Assembly (NCBI RefSeq): GCF_900101295.1
Contig: NZ_FOIL01000013.1
Coordinates: forward strand, 1-62,899
Origin: [Clostridium] aminophilum
Lineage (GTDB): Bacteria > Bacillota > Clostridia > Lachnospirales > Lachnospiraceae
Direction of reading: 5' to 3'
Length of the DNA: 62,899 bases
Part shown: positions 1 through 8,118 of the stretch, piece after piece
How the letters are laid out: each line of letters starts with the position of its first letter
Position numbering within the stretch: the first letter of the stretch is position 1
Program-made: the position numbers and the translations under genes
Notes under the pieces: generated by a model
What the model saw: only the letters and a program-made list of their open reading frames with translations
What the model was told of the DNA's origin: nothing
Databases searched by the model: none

Positions 1-91
1 TATGCGGTAATCCCTGTTACCATTGATCTTTTCAATCATCAGTATACAGGTAAATCCACGGTGCTACAAATGTGGGGTCACTTCATATTAT

Positions 92-105
92 CTAACTTGA
101 GTTAG
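92..105. promoter_or_regulatory. Inverted repeat upstream of feoAB, possible metal-regulator site
   Basis: CTAAC-TTGA-GTTAG forms a short dyad about 118 bp before the feoAB start. Iron-uptake genes of Firmicutes are commonly controlled by Fur or DtxR-family repressors that bind dyads, so this is a candidate operator. The match to a known consensus is not good enough to name the regulator. Confidence 0.25.
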
Positions 106-222
106 TGCGCCAGCCCCATGAAACCATTTCTCACACTTTTCCGACAGAAATATACATAACAAAAAGACACCGGAAATCATCACCTTATAGTATGATATGC
201 TTGAGCCTGGAGGACAAAAAAT

Positions 223-2688
223 ATGACATTAAACGAATTGGAGACAGGAAGATCCGCCCGGATTCTCGCCGTCGGCGGCGAAGGAGCACTCCGGCAGCAT
301 TTTCTTGATATGGGCGTCATTCCCGGAGCGGAAGTTACGCTGGAAAAACTGGCACCGATGGGGGATCCGATGGAGCTGAGACTTCACGGATATGAGCTGA
401 CCATTCGACTGGCGGACGCGGCAAAAATTGAGATTGAAGAATCGGTGCAGCTCCGGCCGGAACCGGCGGATCATACAGGAAGCGGATCAAATAAAGAAAA
501 AACCAGAGACAGAAGGAAAGACCGGAAGAAAAGTTCCGGTGAGACCGATGAGAAGACGATCGCGGCGGATCACCGGAGCAATCCGTATATGGAAGCGGAA
601 GGAATCCGCCAGTCGGCACATCCGGGCCTCGGAGAAGGCGGGCGCTTTCATGTGAAGGCGGACGAACATCCGCTTCCGGACGGGACAAAACTGACCTATG
701 CCCTTGCCGGGAATCAGAACTGCGGAAAGACCACGCTCTTTAACCAGCTGACCGGATCAAACCAGCATGTCGGCAATTTTCCGGGAGTTACGGTAGACCG
801 GAAAAGCGGATCCATCAAAGGTCATCCGGAGACGGAAGTAACCGATCTTCCCGGAATTTATTCCATGTCCCCTTATACAGCGGAAGAGATTGTGTCCCGT
901 CAGTTCATTCTCGACGAAAAGCCCAGAGGCATCATCAATATTGTCGATGCCACCAACATTGAGCGAAATTTATATCTCACCATGCAGCTGATGGAACTGG
1001 ATGTACCGATGGTTCTTGCCCTCAACATGATGGACGAGATGCAGGGAAACGGAGGATCCATTCTCATCAACCGGATGGAGGAACTGCTCGGACTTCCGGT
1101 TATCCCGATTTCTGCAGTGAAAAATGAAGGCGTACGGGAATTGGTAGATCATGCCATTCACGTGGCAAAATATCAGGAACGGCCGGGACGACAGGATTTC
1201 TGTGATCAGGGGGACCACGGCGGAGCGGTTCACCGCGCGCTTCACGCGATCATGCATCAGATTGAAGATCATGCCCAGAGAGCGGGCGTACCGCTTCGTT
1301 TTGCGGCGACCAAGCTGATCGAGGGGGACAGCCGCATCCTTCGTGCGCTGAACCTTGAACAGAATGAAGAGGAGCTGATCGAGCATATCATCGTCCAGAT
1401 GGAGAAAGAGCGCGGTCTGGACCGGAGCGCTGCGATCGCGGACATGCGATTTGCCTTCATTGAAAAACTGATCTCCGAGACTGTTATCAAACCGAGAGAA
1501 TCCAAAGAGCATGAGAGAAGCCGGAAAATTGACGAAGTCCTGACCGGAAAATACACGGCGATTCCCGCATTCATCGCGATTATGGGCCTCGTATTCTGGC
1601 TGACGTTCAATGTAATCGGGGCATTCTTTCAGGAAAAGATGGAGGAAGGTGTCGGCGCGCTGGCTGAATTCTGCGATGGGGCAATGACGGCGGCCAATGT
1701 CAACGAGGTTCTCCATTCCCTCGTGATCGACGGCGTCTTTGAGGGTGTCGGATCCGTGATCAGTTTCCTTCCGGTGATCGTGATCCTGTTTTTCTTTCTG
1801 TCGCTTCTGGAGGATACCGGTTACATGGCGCGCATCGCGTTCGTTATGGACCGCATCCTTCGAAAAATCGGTCTTTCCGGGCGAAGCATTGTTCCAATGC
1901 TGATGGGATTCGGATGCAGTGTGCCGGCGGTGATGTCATCCCGCACGCTTCCGTCGGATCGTGACCGCAAGATGACCATCATGCTGGTTCCGTTCATGAG
2001 CTGTACGGCGAAACTGCCGATCTACGGTTTCTTTACGGCGGCATTTTTCCCGGATAACGCGGCAGCGGTGATGATCGGCCTCTATCTTCTGGGAATTCTC
2101 GTCGGCATTCTGACGGCAAAGATCTCCAAAGAGACCTATTTCAGGGGGGAAGCGGTTCCGTTTGTCATGGAACTTCCGAATTACCGGCTTCCGAGTGCGG
2201 GCAATGTGCTCCGTCTTTTGTGGGAGAAGGCGGCGGATTTCCTTCAGAGAGCATTTTCCGTCATCTTCCTTGCATCCATCATCATCTGGTTTATGCGTAA
2301 TTTCGGCACGGACCTGCGGATGGTGAACGATTCCGCGGACAGCATTCTCGCAAGGGCGGCCGGCGCCATTGCCCCGGTGTTTGCACCGCTGGGATTCGGC
2401 GACTGGAAGGTGGCGACCGCGTTGATCTCCGGATTTATGGCAAAGGAGAGCGTGGTTGCGATCCTGAACGTTCTTTACGGAAGCGGCGGGATTGCCGCGG
2501 CCCTCGATACGGCATCGGCCGCAGCACTTCTCGTGTTCTGTCTGCTGTATACGCCGTGTGTCGCGGCCATTGCGTCCGTGAAGCGCGAGCTCGGCGCAAA
2601 ATGGGCCTGTTTCATCGTTCTGTTCCAGTGCACGGCCGCATATCTTGCGGCGTTTGCGGTGAAACTGCTGATGGAACTTGCGGGGTAA
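223..2688 (+). CDS. feoB: FeoA-FeoB fusion, ferrous iron transporter
   Basis: A G-protein-gated Fe(II) uptake protein of the inner membrane, 821 residues. Residues 1-75 are a complete FeoA (SH3-like) domain, normally a separate protein. A charged, probably disordered linker follows (about 78-160). The FeoB G domain then shows G1 GNQNCGKT near residue 163, a G3 DLPG and a G4 NMMD. Membrane helices run from about residue 445 to the end and include the gate-type motif GFGCSVPA. The start has a clean GGAGGA site 9 bp upstream. A terminator follows, so the gene is probably transcribed alone. Strict anaerobes meet iron as Fe(II), which fits this system. The family call is secure; the fusion is uncommon but known. 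Confidence 0.96.
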   Translation: MTLNELETGRSARILAVGGEGALRQHFLDMGVIPGAEVTLEKLAPMGDPMELRLHGYELTIRLADAAKIEIEESVQLRPEPADHTGSGSNKEKTRDRRKDRKKSSGETDEKTIAADHRSNPYMEAEGIRQSAHPGLGEGGRFHVKADEHPLPDGTKLTYALAGNQNCGKTTLFNQLTGSNQHVGNFPGVTVDRKSGSIKGHPETEVTDLPGIYSMSPYTAEEIVSRQFILDEKPRGIINIVDATNIERNLYLTMQLMELDVPMVLALNMMDEMQGNGGSILINRMEELLGLPVIPISAVKNEGVRELVDHAIHVAKYQERPGRQDFCDQGDHGGAVHRALHAIMHQIEDHAQRAGVPLRFAATKLIEGDSRILRALNLEQNEEELIEHIIVQMEKERGLDRSAAIADMRFAFIEKLISETVIKPRESKEHERSRKIDEVLTGKYTAIPAFIAIMGLVFWLTFNVIGAFFQEKMEEGVGALAEFCDGAMTAANVNEVLHSLVIDGVFEGVGSVISFLPVIVILFFFLSLLEDTGYMARIAFVMDRILRKIGLSGRSIVPMLMGFGCSVPAVMSSRTLPSDRDRKMTIMLVPFMSCTAKLPIYGFFTAAFFPDNAAAVMIGLYLLGILVGILTAKISKETYFRGEAVPFVMELPNYRLPSAGNVLRLLWEKAADFLQRAFSVIFLASIIIWFMRNFGTDLRMVNDSADSILARAAGAIAPVFAPLGFGDWKVATALISGFMAKESVVAILNVLYGSGGIAAALDTASAAALLVFCLLYTPCVAAIASVKRELGAKWACFIVLFQCTAAYLAAFAVKLLMELAG

Positions 2689-2712
2689 AATCTGCAAAGA
2701 GAACCATACAGA

Positions 2713-2741
2713 AGCCTGCACCGGAGACGGTGCAGGCTTTT
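2713..2741 (+). terminator. Rho-independent terminator after feoAB
   Basis: AGCCTGCACCG and CGGTGCAGGCT pair around a GAGA tetraloop and are followed by a short T run. It lies 25 bp after the feoAB stop codon. Confidence 0.85.
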
Positions 2742-2811
2742 GCCGTATATGGAAGGAAACAGAGAAGGTATTTCTATTCCATTTTTTGTGTGCTATAATC
2801 GTTGAGTTGCA

Positions 2812-3068
2812 AAGGATACAGGTGCCGCGTAAAAACGGTGAAAAGGGAAACAGGTGCAAATCCTGTACGATCCCGTCACTGTGAATGAAGAGCAGAGGCC
2901 AGACGCCACTGAACCGTCTATTCGGAACCGGCTGACATGATCAGAGAATGCTTCGGAAAATCCGGAGTACAGGGGAGGAAATGCCGGAGTACGTTCCGGA
3001 CAGGAGAACCGTTCGGGAAGGCGGCCTTACGAAACGCTTCATGAGTCAGGAGACCTGCCTGTATTCAT
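2812..3068 (+). ncRNA. Cobalamin riboswitch
   Basis: This leader carries the conserved adenosylcobalamin-riboswitch blocks in order: ACAGGTGCCG near the start, GGGAAACAGGTGCAAATCC and CCCGTCACTGTGA in the core, GCCAGACGCCACTG, and the near-invariant B12 box AGTCAGGAGACCTGCC around 3043-3058. A -10 box TATAAT with an extended TG lies at 2794-2799. A small hairpin (GTCCA/TGGAC, about 3081-3095) sits just before the ribosome-binding site of the next gene and could be part of the expression platform. Such switches turn genes off when cobalamin is plentiful. Confidence 0.95.
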
Positions 3069-3109
3069 CATTTTACATATGTCCACGAGGATGGACAAAA
3101 GGAGACATT

Positions 3110-4351
3110 ATGAAAAAGAGAAATCTGTACACCGCAGCAATGCTTACACTGGCGCTTTCTGCAGGCGCGGCAGCCGGATGCGGATCTGCTTCCAAGACCG
3201 CAGCGACCACCGCAGCCGCAACCACTGCAGCCGAGACTGCGGCGGAAAGCACAGCAGAAGAGAGCAGCGCAGCGGTATCCGCCGATCAGGAAGCAGCAGA
3301 TAAGGTGGCTGCCATGATCGATGCGATCTATGTTCAGGAGAGAACCGAGGACACTGATCGCCAGTGCGAGGAAGCAAAGAAAGCCTGGGACGCACTGACC
3401 GACGCGCAGAAAGAACTGGTTTCCGGTGAGGAAGCTGATCCGGATTATTTCGGCAGAGACACCGGCGACGCATCTAGGGATGACGCGCTGAATGCCGACG
3501 GCATCGGCGAGAAGGAACTTCTGGTTGTCAGCTTCGGAACATCCTTCAATGACAGCCGTGTGGATGACATCGGCGGCATCGAGAAGGCTCTTCAGAAGGC
3601 AAACCCGGACTGGTCGGTCAGAAGAGCATTTACGGCACAGATTATCATCAACCATATTCAGGCAAGAGACGGCGAGAAGATCGATAACGTGGAGCAGGCG
3701 CTGGAGAGAGCCGAGAAGAACGGCGTAAAGCAGCTTGTGGTTCAGCCGACGCATCTGATGCACGGTGCAGAGTATGATGAACTCTGCGAGGCGATCGAGA
3801 AGCACAAGGCATCCTTCGAGTCGGTGAAGATCGCAGAGCCGCTTCTCGGAGAAGTAGGAGAGAACGAGCAGGCAGTCAACGACGACAAAGAGGCGGTTGC
3901 AAAGGCAATTACCGCGGAAGCCGTAAAGACAGCGGGATTCGACAAACTGGAGGATGCGGAGAAGGACGGAACCGCATTTGTATTCATGGGCCACGGAACC
4001 AGCCACAAGGCAGCCGTTTCCTACAGCCAGATGCAGGCGCAGATGGAGAGCCTCGGATATAAAAACGTATTCATCGGCACCGTTGAGGGTAAGCCGGAAA
4101 CCACTTCCTGCGAGAGTGTGATGGAGGCCGTGAAGAAGGCTGGATTCAAGAAGGTTGTTCTCAGACCGCTGATGGTCGTTGCCGGTGATCACGCAAACAA
4201 CGATATGGCCGGTGATGATGAGGATTCCTGGAAGAACCAGTTTACTGCGTCCGGCGCATTTGAGAAGATCGACTGCCAGATCGACGGTCTCGGCAGCATC
4301 GCAGATGTTGAGAAGATCTATGTGGAGCACACCAAGAACGCGATTGGCTGA
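3110..4351 (+). CDS. cbiK: CbiK-type sirohydrochlorin cobaltochelatase, lipoprotein form
   Basis: CbiK inserts cobalt into sirohydrochlorin in anaerobic B12 synthesis. Residues about 125-410 match the CbiK fold: VVSFGTSFNDSR, QPTHLMHGAEYDE and VFMGHGTSHKA supply the expected metal-binding histidines. The N terminus is a lipoprotein signal with lipobox AAGC (Cys24), then a Thr/Ala/Glu-rich linker, so the enzyme should be tethered outside the membrane. A longer frame opens at 2948 inside the riboswitch; the ATG at 3110 is chosen because it follows AAAGGAG and starts the signal peptide. Secreted CbiK forms are known from some anaerobes, where they may handle metal or tetrapyrrole rather than make B12. 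Control by the cobalamin riboswitch supports a B12/cobalt role. Confidence 0.9.
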   Translation: MKKRNLYTAAMLTLALSAGAAAGCGSASKTAATTAAATTAAETAAESTAEESSAAVSADQEAADKVAAMIDAIYVQERTEDTDRQCEEAKKAWDALTDAQKELVSGEEADPDYFGRDTGDASRDDALNADGIGEKELLVVSFGTSFNDSRVDDIGGIEKALQKANPDWSVRRAFTAQIIINHIQARDGEKIDNVEQALERAEKNGVKQLVVQPTHLMHGAEYDELCEAIEKHKASFESVKIAEPLLGEVGENEQAVNDDKEAVAKAITAEAVKTAGFDKLEDAEKDGTAFVFMGHGTSHKAAVSYSQMQAQMESLGYKNVFIGTVEGKPETTSCESVMEAVKKAGFKKVVLRPLMVVAGDHANNDMAGDDEDSWKNQFTASGAFEKIDCQIDGLGSIADVEKIYVEHTKNAIG

Positions 4352-4453
4352 GAAACGAAGAATAAAGAGGAACGCAGAAGAGCAGAGATCCGGGGGAAAT
4401 GACATGGCAGCTGCCGGGAGAGATCAGACCGTCGGATAAAGGAGAGATATCAT

Positions 4454-5098
4454 ATGAAAAAGGCAAGAATCGCCGCGATCGGAGCGGCTCTGCTTCTGAC
4501 CGCCGCTTCCGCCTGCGGCAGCAATGCTGCCGGCTCCGCTACGGCCGGATCTGCATCGAAGACGGCGGAGTCCGCTGCGGTTTCGACTGCAGAAAACGGT
4601 GCATTAGAGACAGCGGCCGCAGAAACGGGAGAACCGGCTTCGGAAAGCACCGGAGAAACCAAAGCGGACGGGACGAAGGGCGCATCGGCTGAGAACGCAA
4701 AGAATGTGTCCGCAGCGGCAAAGACATTAGAGGACGGAGTCTATCAGGCAGAATTCAAGACGGACAGTTCCATGTTTCACGTCAGTGAGGCAAACGACGG
4801 AAAGGGAGTTCTTACCGTCAGGGACGGGAAAATGACCATGCACGTCAGCCTTGCTTCCGTGAACATCATGAATCTGTTCTGCGGAACCGCGGACGAAGCG
4901 CAGAAAGACGGGGCGGAAATCCTGTCTCCGACCATCGATACGGTGAAATACAAAGACGGAACGACGGAGGAAGTCAACGGATTTGATATTCCGGTTTCCG
5001 TGATCGGCGAGGAATTCGACTGCGCGATTCTCGGAAAAAAAGGCAAGTGGTATGATCACAAGGTTCAGGTTCTGAATCCGGTGAAGGCAGAGCAGTAA
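4454..5098 (+). CDS. Lipoprotein of unknown function, co-transcribed with cbiK
   Basis: A 214-residue secreted lipoprotein: signal peptide with Cys21 (AASAC), a Ser/Ala/Glu-rich spacer to about residue 90, then a compact domain of about 115 residues beginning LEDGVYQAEF and containing the distinctive string FHVSEANDGKG and, near the end, KKGKWYDHKVQV. I recognise the type from clostridial genomes but cannot assign a named family. The domain size and beta-rich look are compatible with a ligand-binding module. It lies 102 bp after cbiK with no terminator between them, so it probably shares the cobalamin riboswitch and may bind cobalt or a corrinoid/tetrapyrrole at the cell surface. That role is inference. 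Confidence 0.75.
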   Translation: MKKARIAAIGAALLLTAASACGSNAAGSATAGSASKTAESAAVSTAENGALETAAAETGEPASESTGETKADGTKGASAENAKNVSAAAKTLEDGVYQAEFKTDSSMFHVSEANDGKGVLTVRDGKMTMHVSLASVNIMNLFCGTADEAQKDGAEILSPTIDTVKYKDGTTEEVNGFDIPVSVIGEEFDCAILGKKGKWYDHKVQVLNPVKAEQ

Positions 5099-5172
5099 AA
5101 TATTCGCTGCGCGGATCCCCGCGGAGCGTTTGACGTCATAAGAGTTTCGGAAAAAGCAGCTTATGATACGGG

Positions 5173-5219
5173 AAAGAGCTTCGGCGATCCCCTCTGTGAG
5201 GGGAAGCCGAAGCTCTTTT
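5173..5219 (+). terminator. Rho-independent terminator of the cbiK operon
   Basis: AAAGAGCTTCGGC and GCCGAAGCTCTTTT pair, with an inner CCCCTC/GAGGGG stem. It ends the riboswitch-controlled transcript and is directly followed by a copy of the hairpin repeat family. Confidence 0.9.
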
Positions 5220-5222
5220 CTG

Positions 5223-5430
5223 GTTTCATAGGAAATTTCTCCGAAATTCCCTATGAAACAAAACGCTCCGCGAGGATGCGCACGCTGCTGTAAGGAAGCT
5301 GTCACCTAACGGTGACCAGCGGCGGCGCGCAAAGTCCGCAAGCGGACTTTGTTCTTATTCGGGAATATTTCGGAAAATCCTTATACCACAAAAATGCTTC
5401 GCGAGGATTCGTGCGTTGCGGTAAGAAATT
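5223..5430 (+). repeat. Terminator-trailing modular hairpin repeat, copy 1
   Basis: The copy starts with the imperfect palindrome TTTCATAGGAAATTTC...TATGAAA, continues with CGCTCCGCGAGGATGCGCAC, contains the 48-bp block at 5292-5339 that is identical in copies 2 and 6 (with the stem GTCACC-TAAC-GGTGAC), and closes with the hairpin AAGTCCGC-AA-GCGGACTT followed by TGTTCT. From 5351 to 5430 there is a decayed second copy of the 5' module (TATTTCGGAAAATCC...GCTTCGCGAGGATTCG). No convincing protein is encoded. Confidence 0.85.
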
Positions 5431-5447
5431 ATGTTCCGAATTTCCGG

Positions 5448-5657
5448 TTACTTTCCGGACTTTCTGCGGAGCGGGGTGATGGTGCCGTCCGGATGCTGAA
5501 TCGACATGCTGTCGAGATTGCCGCGGAGACTCCGGCGGATGTCCGCGATGTACTGTTTGCGGAGTGCGGCCTGCTCTTCGGCTTCCTGCGCGTTCAGTCC
5601 CTCGGATTTGGATTTATGATAAAGTTCGTTGATTCGTGCAATCTGTGCTTCGGTCAT
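5448..5657 (-). CDS. DUF896 (YnzC-like) small protein
   Basis: A 69-residue protein of the DUF896/UPF0291 family typical of Firmicutes: it begins MTEAQIARINELYHKSKSEG, continues LNAQEAEEQAALRKQYI, and ends with the family tail DGTITPLRRKSG. Members are small, helical and cytoplasmic; YnzC of Bacillus is SOS-linked, but no general function is established. The start has the strong site GGAAAGGA on the minus strand. It stands alone and converges on the repeat after the cbiK operon. No terminator of its own was recognised. Confidence 0.9.
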   Translation of the reverse strand: MTEAQIARINELYHKSKSEGLNAQEAEEQAALRKQYIADIRRSLRGNLDSMSIQHPDGTITPLRRKSGK

Positions 5658-5890
5658 ATCGGTTTCCTTTCCTTCCTGTGTCTGCCGGCCTGCCGGCAGA
5701 GATGTTCCGTCCGACTATATCATTTTTTGGGCATTCTTGCAAATCCGAAAAACAGTGATTATTTTGCGGAACCGCCTGTGTTGACATCGGATATGAATAT
5801 TGGCTATTATGGAAATAACAGATAACCTTACCGGAGGTGTGAATCCGGCGTTTAAGATCCGCCGGAGTAGGCGGCAGAAGGGAGAAGTCG

Positions 5891-6268
5891 ATGGTTTTTT
5901 ACAGATGTGAAGGATGTGGCAACTTTGTGACGTTTCTTACCGAGAAGACAGCCTGTACACCGAAGTGCTGTGGTGAGCCGATGAAAGAACTGACACCGAA
6001 CACAACCGACGGCGCTTTCGAGAAACATGTACCGGTCGTAAAAGTCGACGGAAATCAGGTTACGGTTACGGTCGGATCGGTAGAACATCCGATGATGGAC
6101 AATCACTACATTCAGTTTATTGTTCTCGAGACAAAACAGGGTTATCAGAAGAAGGATCTCAAGCCGGGCGAGGCGCCGACGGCATGTTTTGCACTGGCAG
6201 AGGGCGATGCTCCGGTCGCGGCATATGAATTCTGCAATCTGCATGGTCTTTGGAAAGCGGAGATCTGA
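5891..6268 (+). CDS. dfx: Desulfoferrodoxin, superoxide reductase
   Basis: Reduces superoxide to peroxide without making oxygen, in the cytoplasm of anaerobes. The 125-residue protein has the N-terminal desulforedoxin Fe(Cys)4 site (CEGC near residue 6 and KCCGEPM near residue 22) and the C-terminal catalytic non-haem iron site (EKHVPVV, HPMMDNHYIQF, and the C-N-L-H motif near the end). This is the class I two-centre form. The start follows a GGAG-like site (AGAAGGGAGAAGTCG). A small acidic gene follows within a few bases, so the two are likely co-transcribed. It pairs functionally with the rubrerythrin at 15.5 kb. Confidence 0.96.
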   Translation: MVFYRCEGCGNFVTFLTEKTACTPKCCGEPMKELTPNTTDGAFEKHVPVVKVDGNQVTVTVGSVEHPMMDNHYIQFIVLETKQGYQKKDLKPGEAPTACFALAEGDAPVAAYEFCNLHGLWKAEI

Positions 6269-6273
6269 TCAGA

Positions 6274-6522
6274 ATGGAAGATGAGATCAGACTGTTAAAT
6301 AAGATTATTGAGGCAGCAATCCAGCATGGAGGAAATGACGGCGATCCTTACTTCAGCGACCCGGAGACACTGGCGGACGCCATGCAGGAATGGCTCGAAC
6401 TGATGAATTATGACGGGCAGTATGTCATTGACGACGACAACGGCGAATTTCTTCAGTTTATTCCGGCAGAGACAGAAGCCGGAGAAGATGATGAGGATGA
6501 CGAGGAGAAGGCGGACGAATAA
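6274..6522 (+). CDS. Small acidic protein of unknown function
   Basis: An 82-residue, strongly acidic protein ending in a run of Glu and Asp. The N-terminal half looks helical (EDEIRLLNKIIEAAIQHGG), followed by FSDPETLADAMQEWLELM. I do not recognise a family. The ATG at 6274 is chosen over a TTG at 6250 because the latter would overlap the dfx stop region; spacing from the GCGGAG site is long, so the start is uncertain. It lies 5 bp after dfx and probably shares its transcript. No terminator is obvious downstream before the next promoter. Confidence 0.65.
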   Translation: MEDEIRLLNKIIEAAIQHGGNDGDPYFSDPETLADAMQEWLELMNYDGQYVIDDDNGEFLQFIPAETEAGEDDEDDEEKADE

Positions 6523-6599
6523 CAAATAAATCCGTCAGGGAGAGACATTCTTTGGTTTCTTCCCGGGCTCTTTTCATTTTCGTGCGCTGGAAAATGAGG

Positions 6600-6605
6600 T
6601 ATAAT
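6600..6605 (+). promoter_or_regulatory. -10 box upstream of the 6744-7865 gene pair
   Basis: A perfect TATAAT lies 140 bp before the next gene. I see no convincing -35 box. The likely start point (about 6612) falls at the base of a strong hairpin. Confidence 0.45.
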
Positions 6606-6607
6606 AG

Positions 6608-6649
6608 CAGGCACAGCACATTTCGGAAACGAATGGCTGTGCCTGTTTT
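6608..6649 (+). terminator. Promoter-proximal hairpin with T-tract, possible attenuator
   Basis: CAGGCACAGC and GCTGTGCCTG form a 10-bp stem, followed at once by TTTT. It starts within a few bases of the predicted transcription start, so it would terminate or pause RNA polymerase in the leader before the genes at 6744 and 7011. Confidence 0.6.
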
Positions 6650-6743
6650 GCTGCAAAAAAACTGTGGAGACCTCAGAGGTGAGTGGATGGAGGAACCGAA
6701 GCCGCCCTGCGGTCTTTGGACCGGGATAGAGAAAGAGGAGAAG

Positions 6744-7007
6744 ATGAATATGAACCGATATGCATTTGATAATACGGAAGACACCGAGGAAATGTCCGAT
6801 CTCGAACAGTCACTGGAACCGGTGATCGATCCGGGGGTGAATCCGGCATATTACGGGCAGAGTGAGGAGGATACCGCACCGGATCCGGAAGAACTTCTGG
6901 ACGGATATATTCAGGTGCTGAAGGCACTGAATTACGATAATGAAAACATTGCATACGCGGCGGGTACTACTCTGGAACGCGTGCTGGAAGTGGTCGGTGA
7001 GGACTGA
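6744..7007 (+). CDS. Small acidic protein of unknown function
   Basis: An 87-residue acidic protein (MNMNRYAFDNTEDTEEM...). The first half is Asp/Glu/Pro-rich and probably flexible. The second half, from about residue 50 (PEELLDGYIQVLKALNYDNENIAYAAGTTLERVLEVV), looks like a short helical bundle. No family was recognised. A longer frame opens at 6552, but the ATG at 6744 has the good site AGAGGAG and the upstream part lies in the promoter/hairpin region. It is 3 bp before the SpoU methyltransferase gene and is probably translated with it. Confidence 0.7.
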   Translation: MNMNRYAFDNTEDTEEMSDLEQSLEPVIDPGVNPAYYGQSEEDTAPDPEELLDGYIQVLKALNYDNENIAYAAGTTLERVLEVVGED

Positions 7008-7010
7008 GAT

Positions 7011-7865
7011 ATGGACAGAATGATCAGAATCCGTTCGCTTGATATTCCGGAACTCGACGTTTACGCGGGACACTCTGAGCCGGAACTCAGGCATTTGTAC
7101 GAACCGGACGGAGGTGTCTTTATCGCTGAAAGTCCACTGGTTATCGGGAGAGCGCTTGACGCGGGATATGAGCCGCTATCCCTTTTGGTGCAGGAAGATA
7201 AATCGGATGCAGCGACGCAGGAGACCATCCGCAGAGTGGCCGGTTGGAGAAACAGTGACCGTGAAGAGAATGACGGCTCACCGGTTCCGGTCTATGCCGC
7301 TCCGATGGAACTGCTGACCGGCCTGACCGGCTTTCAGCTGACCCGCGGCGCCATCTGCGCGATGCGGCGGAGAGCACAGACGGCGCCGGAAGAGATCCTG
7401 AAGACGGCCCACCGGATCGCGGTACTGGAAGATGTGGTCAACCCCACCAATGTCGGAGCGATCATCCGCTCCGCGGCGGCGCTGGGGATGGACGCGGTGC
7501 TTCTGACGCCGGCCTGCAGCGATCCCCTCTACCGGAGAGCGGCGAGAGTCAGCATGGGAACCGTGTTTCAGATCCCGTGGACCTATCTTCCGGAAGGGGC
7601 CGGCCCGGAGTATCTGAGAAGACTGGGATTTTCCTCCGCGGCGATGGCGCTTCGGAACGACACCATGGCGATCGGGGATCCGCGTCTTGCGGAGATCGAC
7701 CGCCTGGCGGTATATCTCGGAACGGAGGGGGAAGGTCTGAGGGAAGAGACCATTGAGGCCTGTGATGTGACCGTGAAGATCCCGATGTACCACGGGGTGG
7801 ACTCCCTGAATGTGGCAGCAGCCAGCGCAGTGGCATTTTTCGCACTGAGCCGGAAGGAAGAATAA
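7011..7865 (+). CDS. SpoU/TrmH-family RNA 2'-O-ribose methyltransferase
   Basis: Transfers a methyl group from S-adenosylmethionine to a ribose 2'-OH in rRNA or tRNA. The 284-residue protein has an N-terminal substrate-binding region to about residue 130 and the trefoil-knot SPOUT domain after it, with the three SpoU motifs: VNPTNVGAIIRSAAALG, LAVYLGTEGEGL and IPMYHGVDSLNVAAASAV. The exact RNA target cannot be read from sequence. It is translationally close to the small acidic gene before it. No clear terminator follows within the GC-rich spacer, which carries only weak hairpins. Confidence 0.93.
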   Translation: MDRMIRIRSLDIPELDVYAGHSEPELRHLYEPDGGVFIAESPLVIGRALDAGYEPLSLLVQEDKSDAATQETIRRVAGWRNSDREENDGSPVPVYAAPMELLTGLTGFQLTRGAICAMRRRAQTAPEEILKTAHRIAVLEDVVNPTNVGAIIRSAAALGMDAVLLTPACSDPLYRRAARVSMGTVFQIPWTYLPEGAGPEYLRRLGFSSAAMALRNDTMAIGDPRLAEIDRLAVYLGTEGEGLREETIEACDVTVKIPMYHGVDSLNVAAASAVAFFALSRKEE

Positions 7866-8118
7866 ATGCCCCGCGGGGATGACCGGCCGAAGGCCGCAGG
7901 TCTCCCGGCAGGACGGAAGGGACAGCGGGCGGAAGTCTGCCTGCGGACGCTGAGCGAAAGAAACGTTTGTGCAGATTCATGGTAAAACGGTAGAATAAAC
8001 CGGTTAGTTATGATAATATTTTTGGGGTAATAACCATTATGACCAGAAGGCTCTTCGGGATCGGGGGAGGATAGATCGGCGGATGAGCCCGACGGAACAA
8101 AACAGGGGGAAATGGAAT

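Noticed and set aside
25-42. TTGATCTTTTCAATC near the window start as an FNR-type site
   Set aside because: The half-sites TTGA/TCAA are separated by five bases, not the six needed for the Crp/Fnr dyad, and no promoter is evident beside it.
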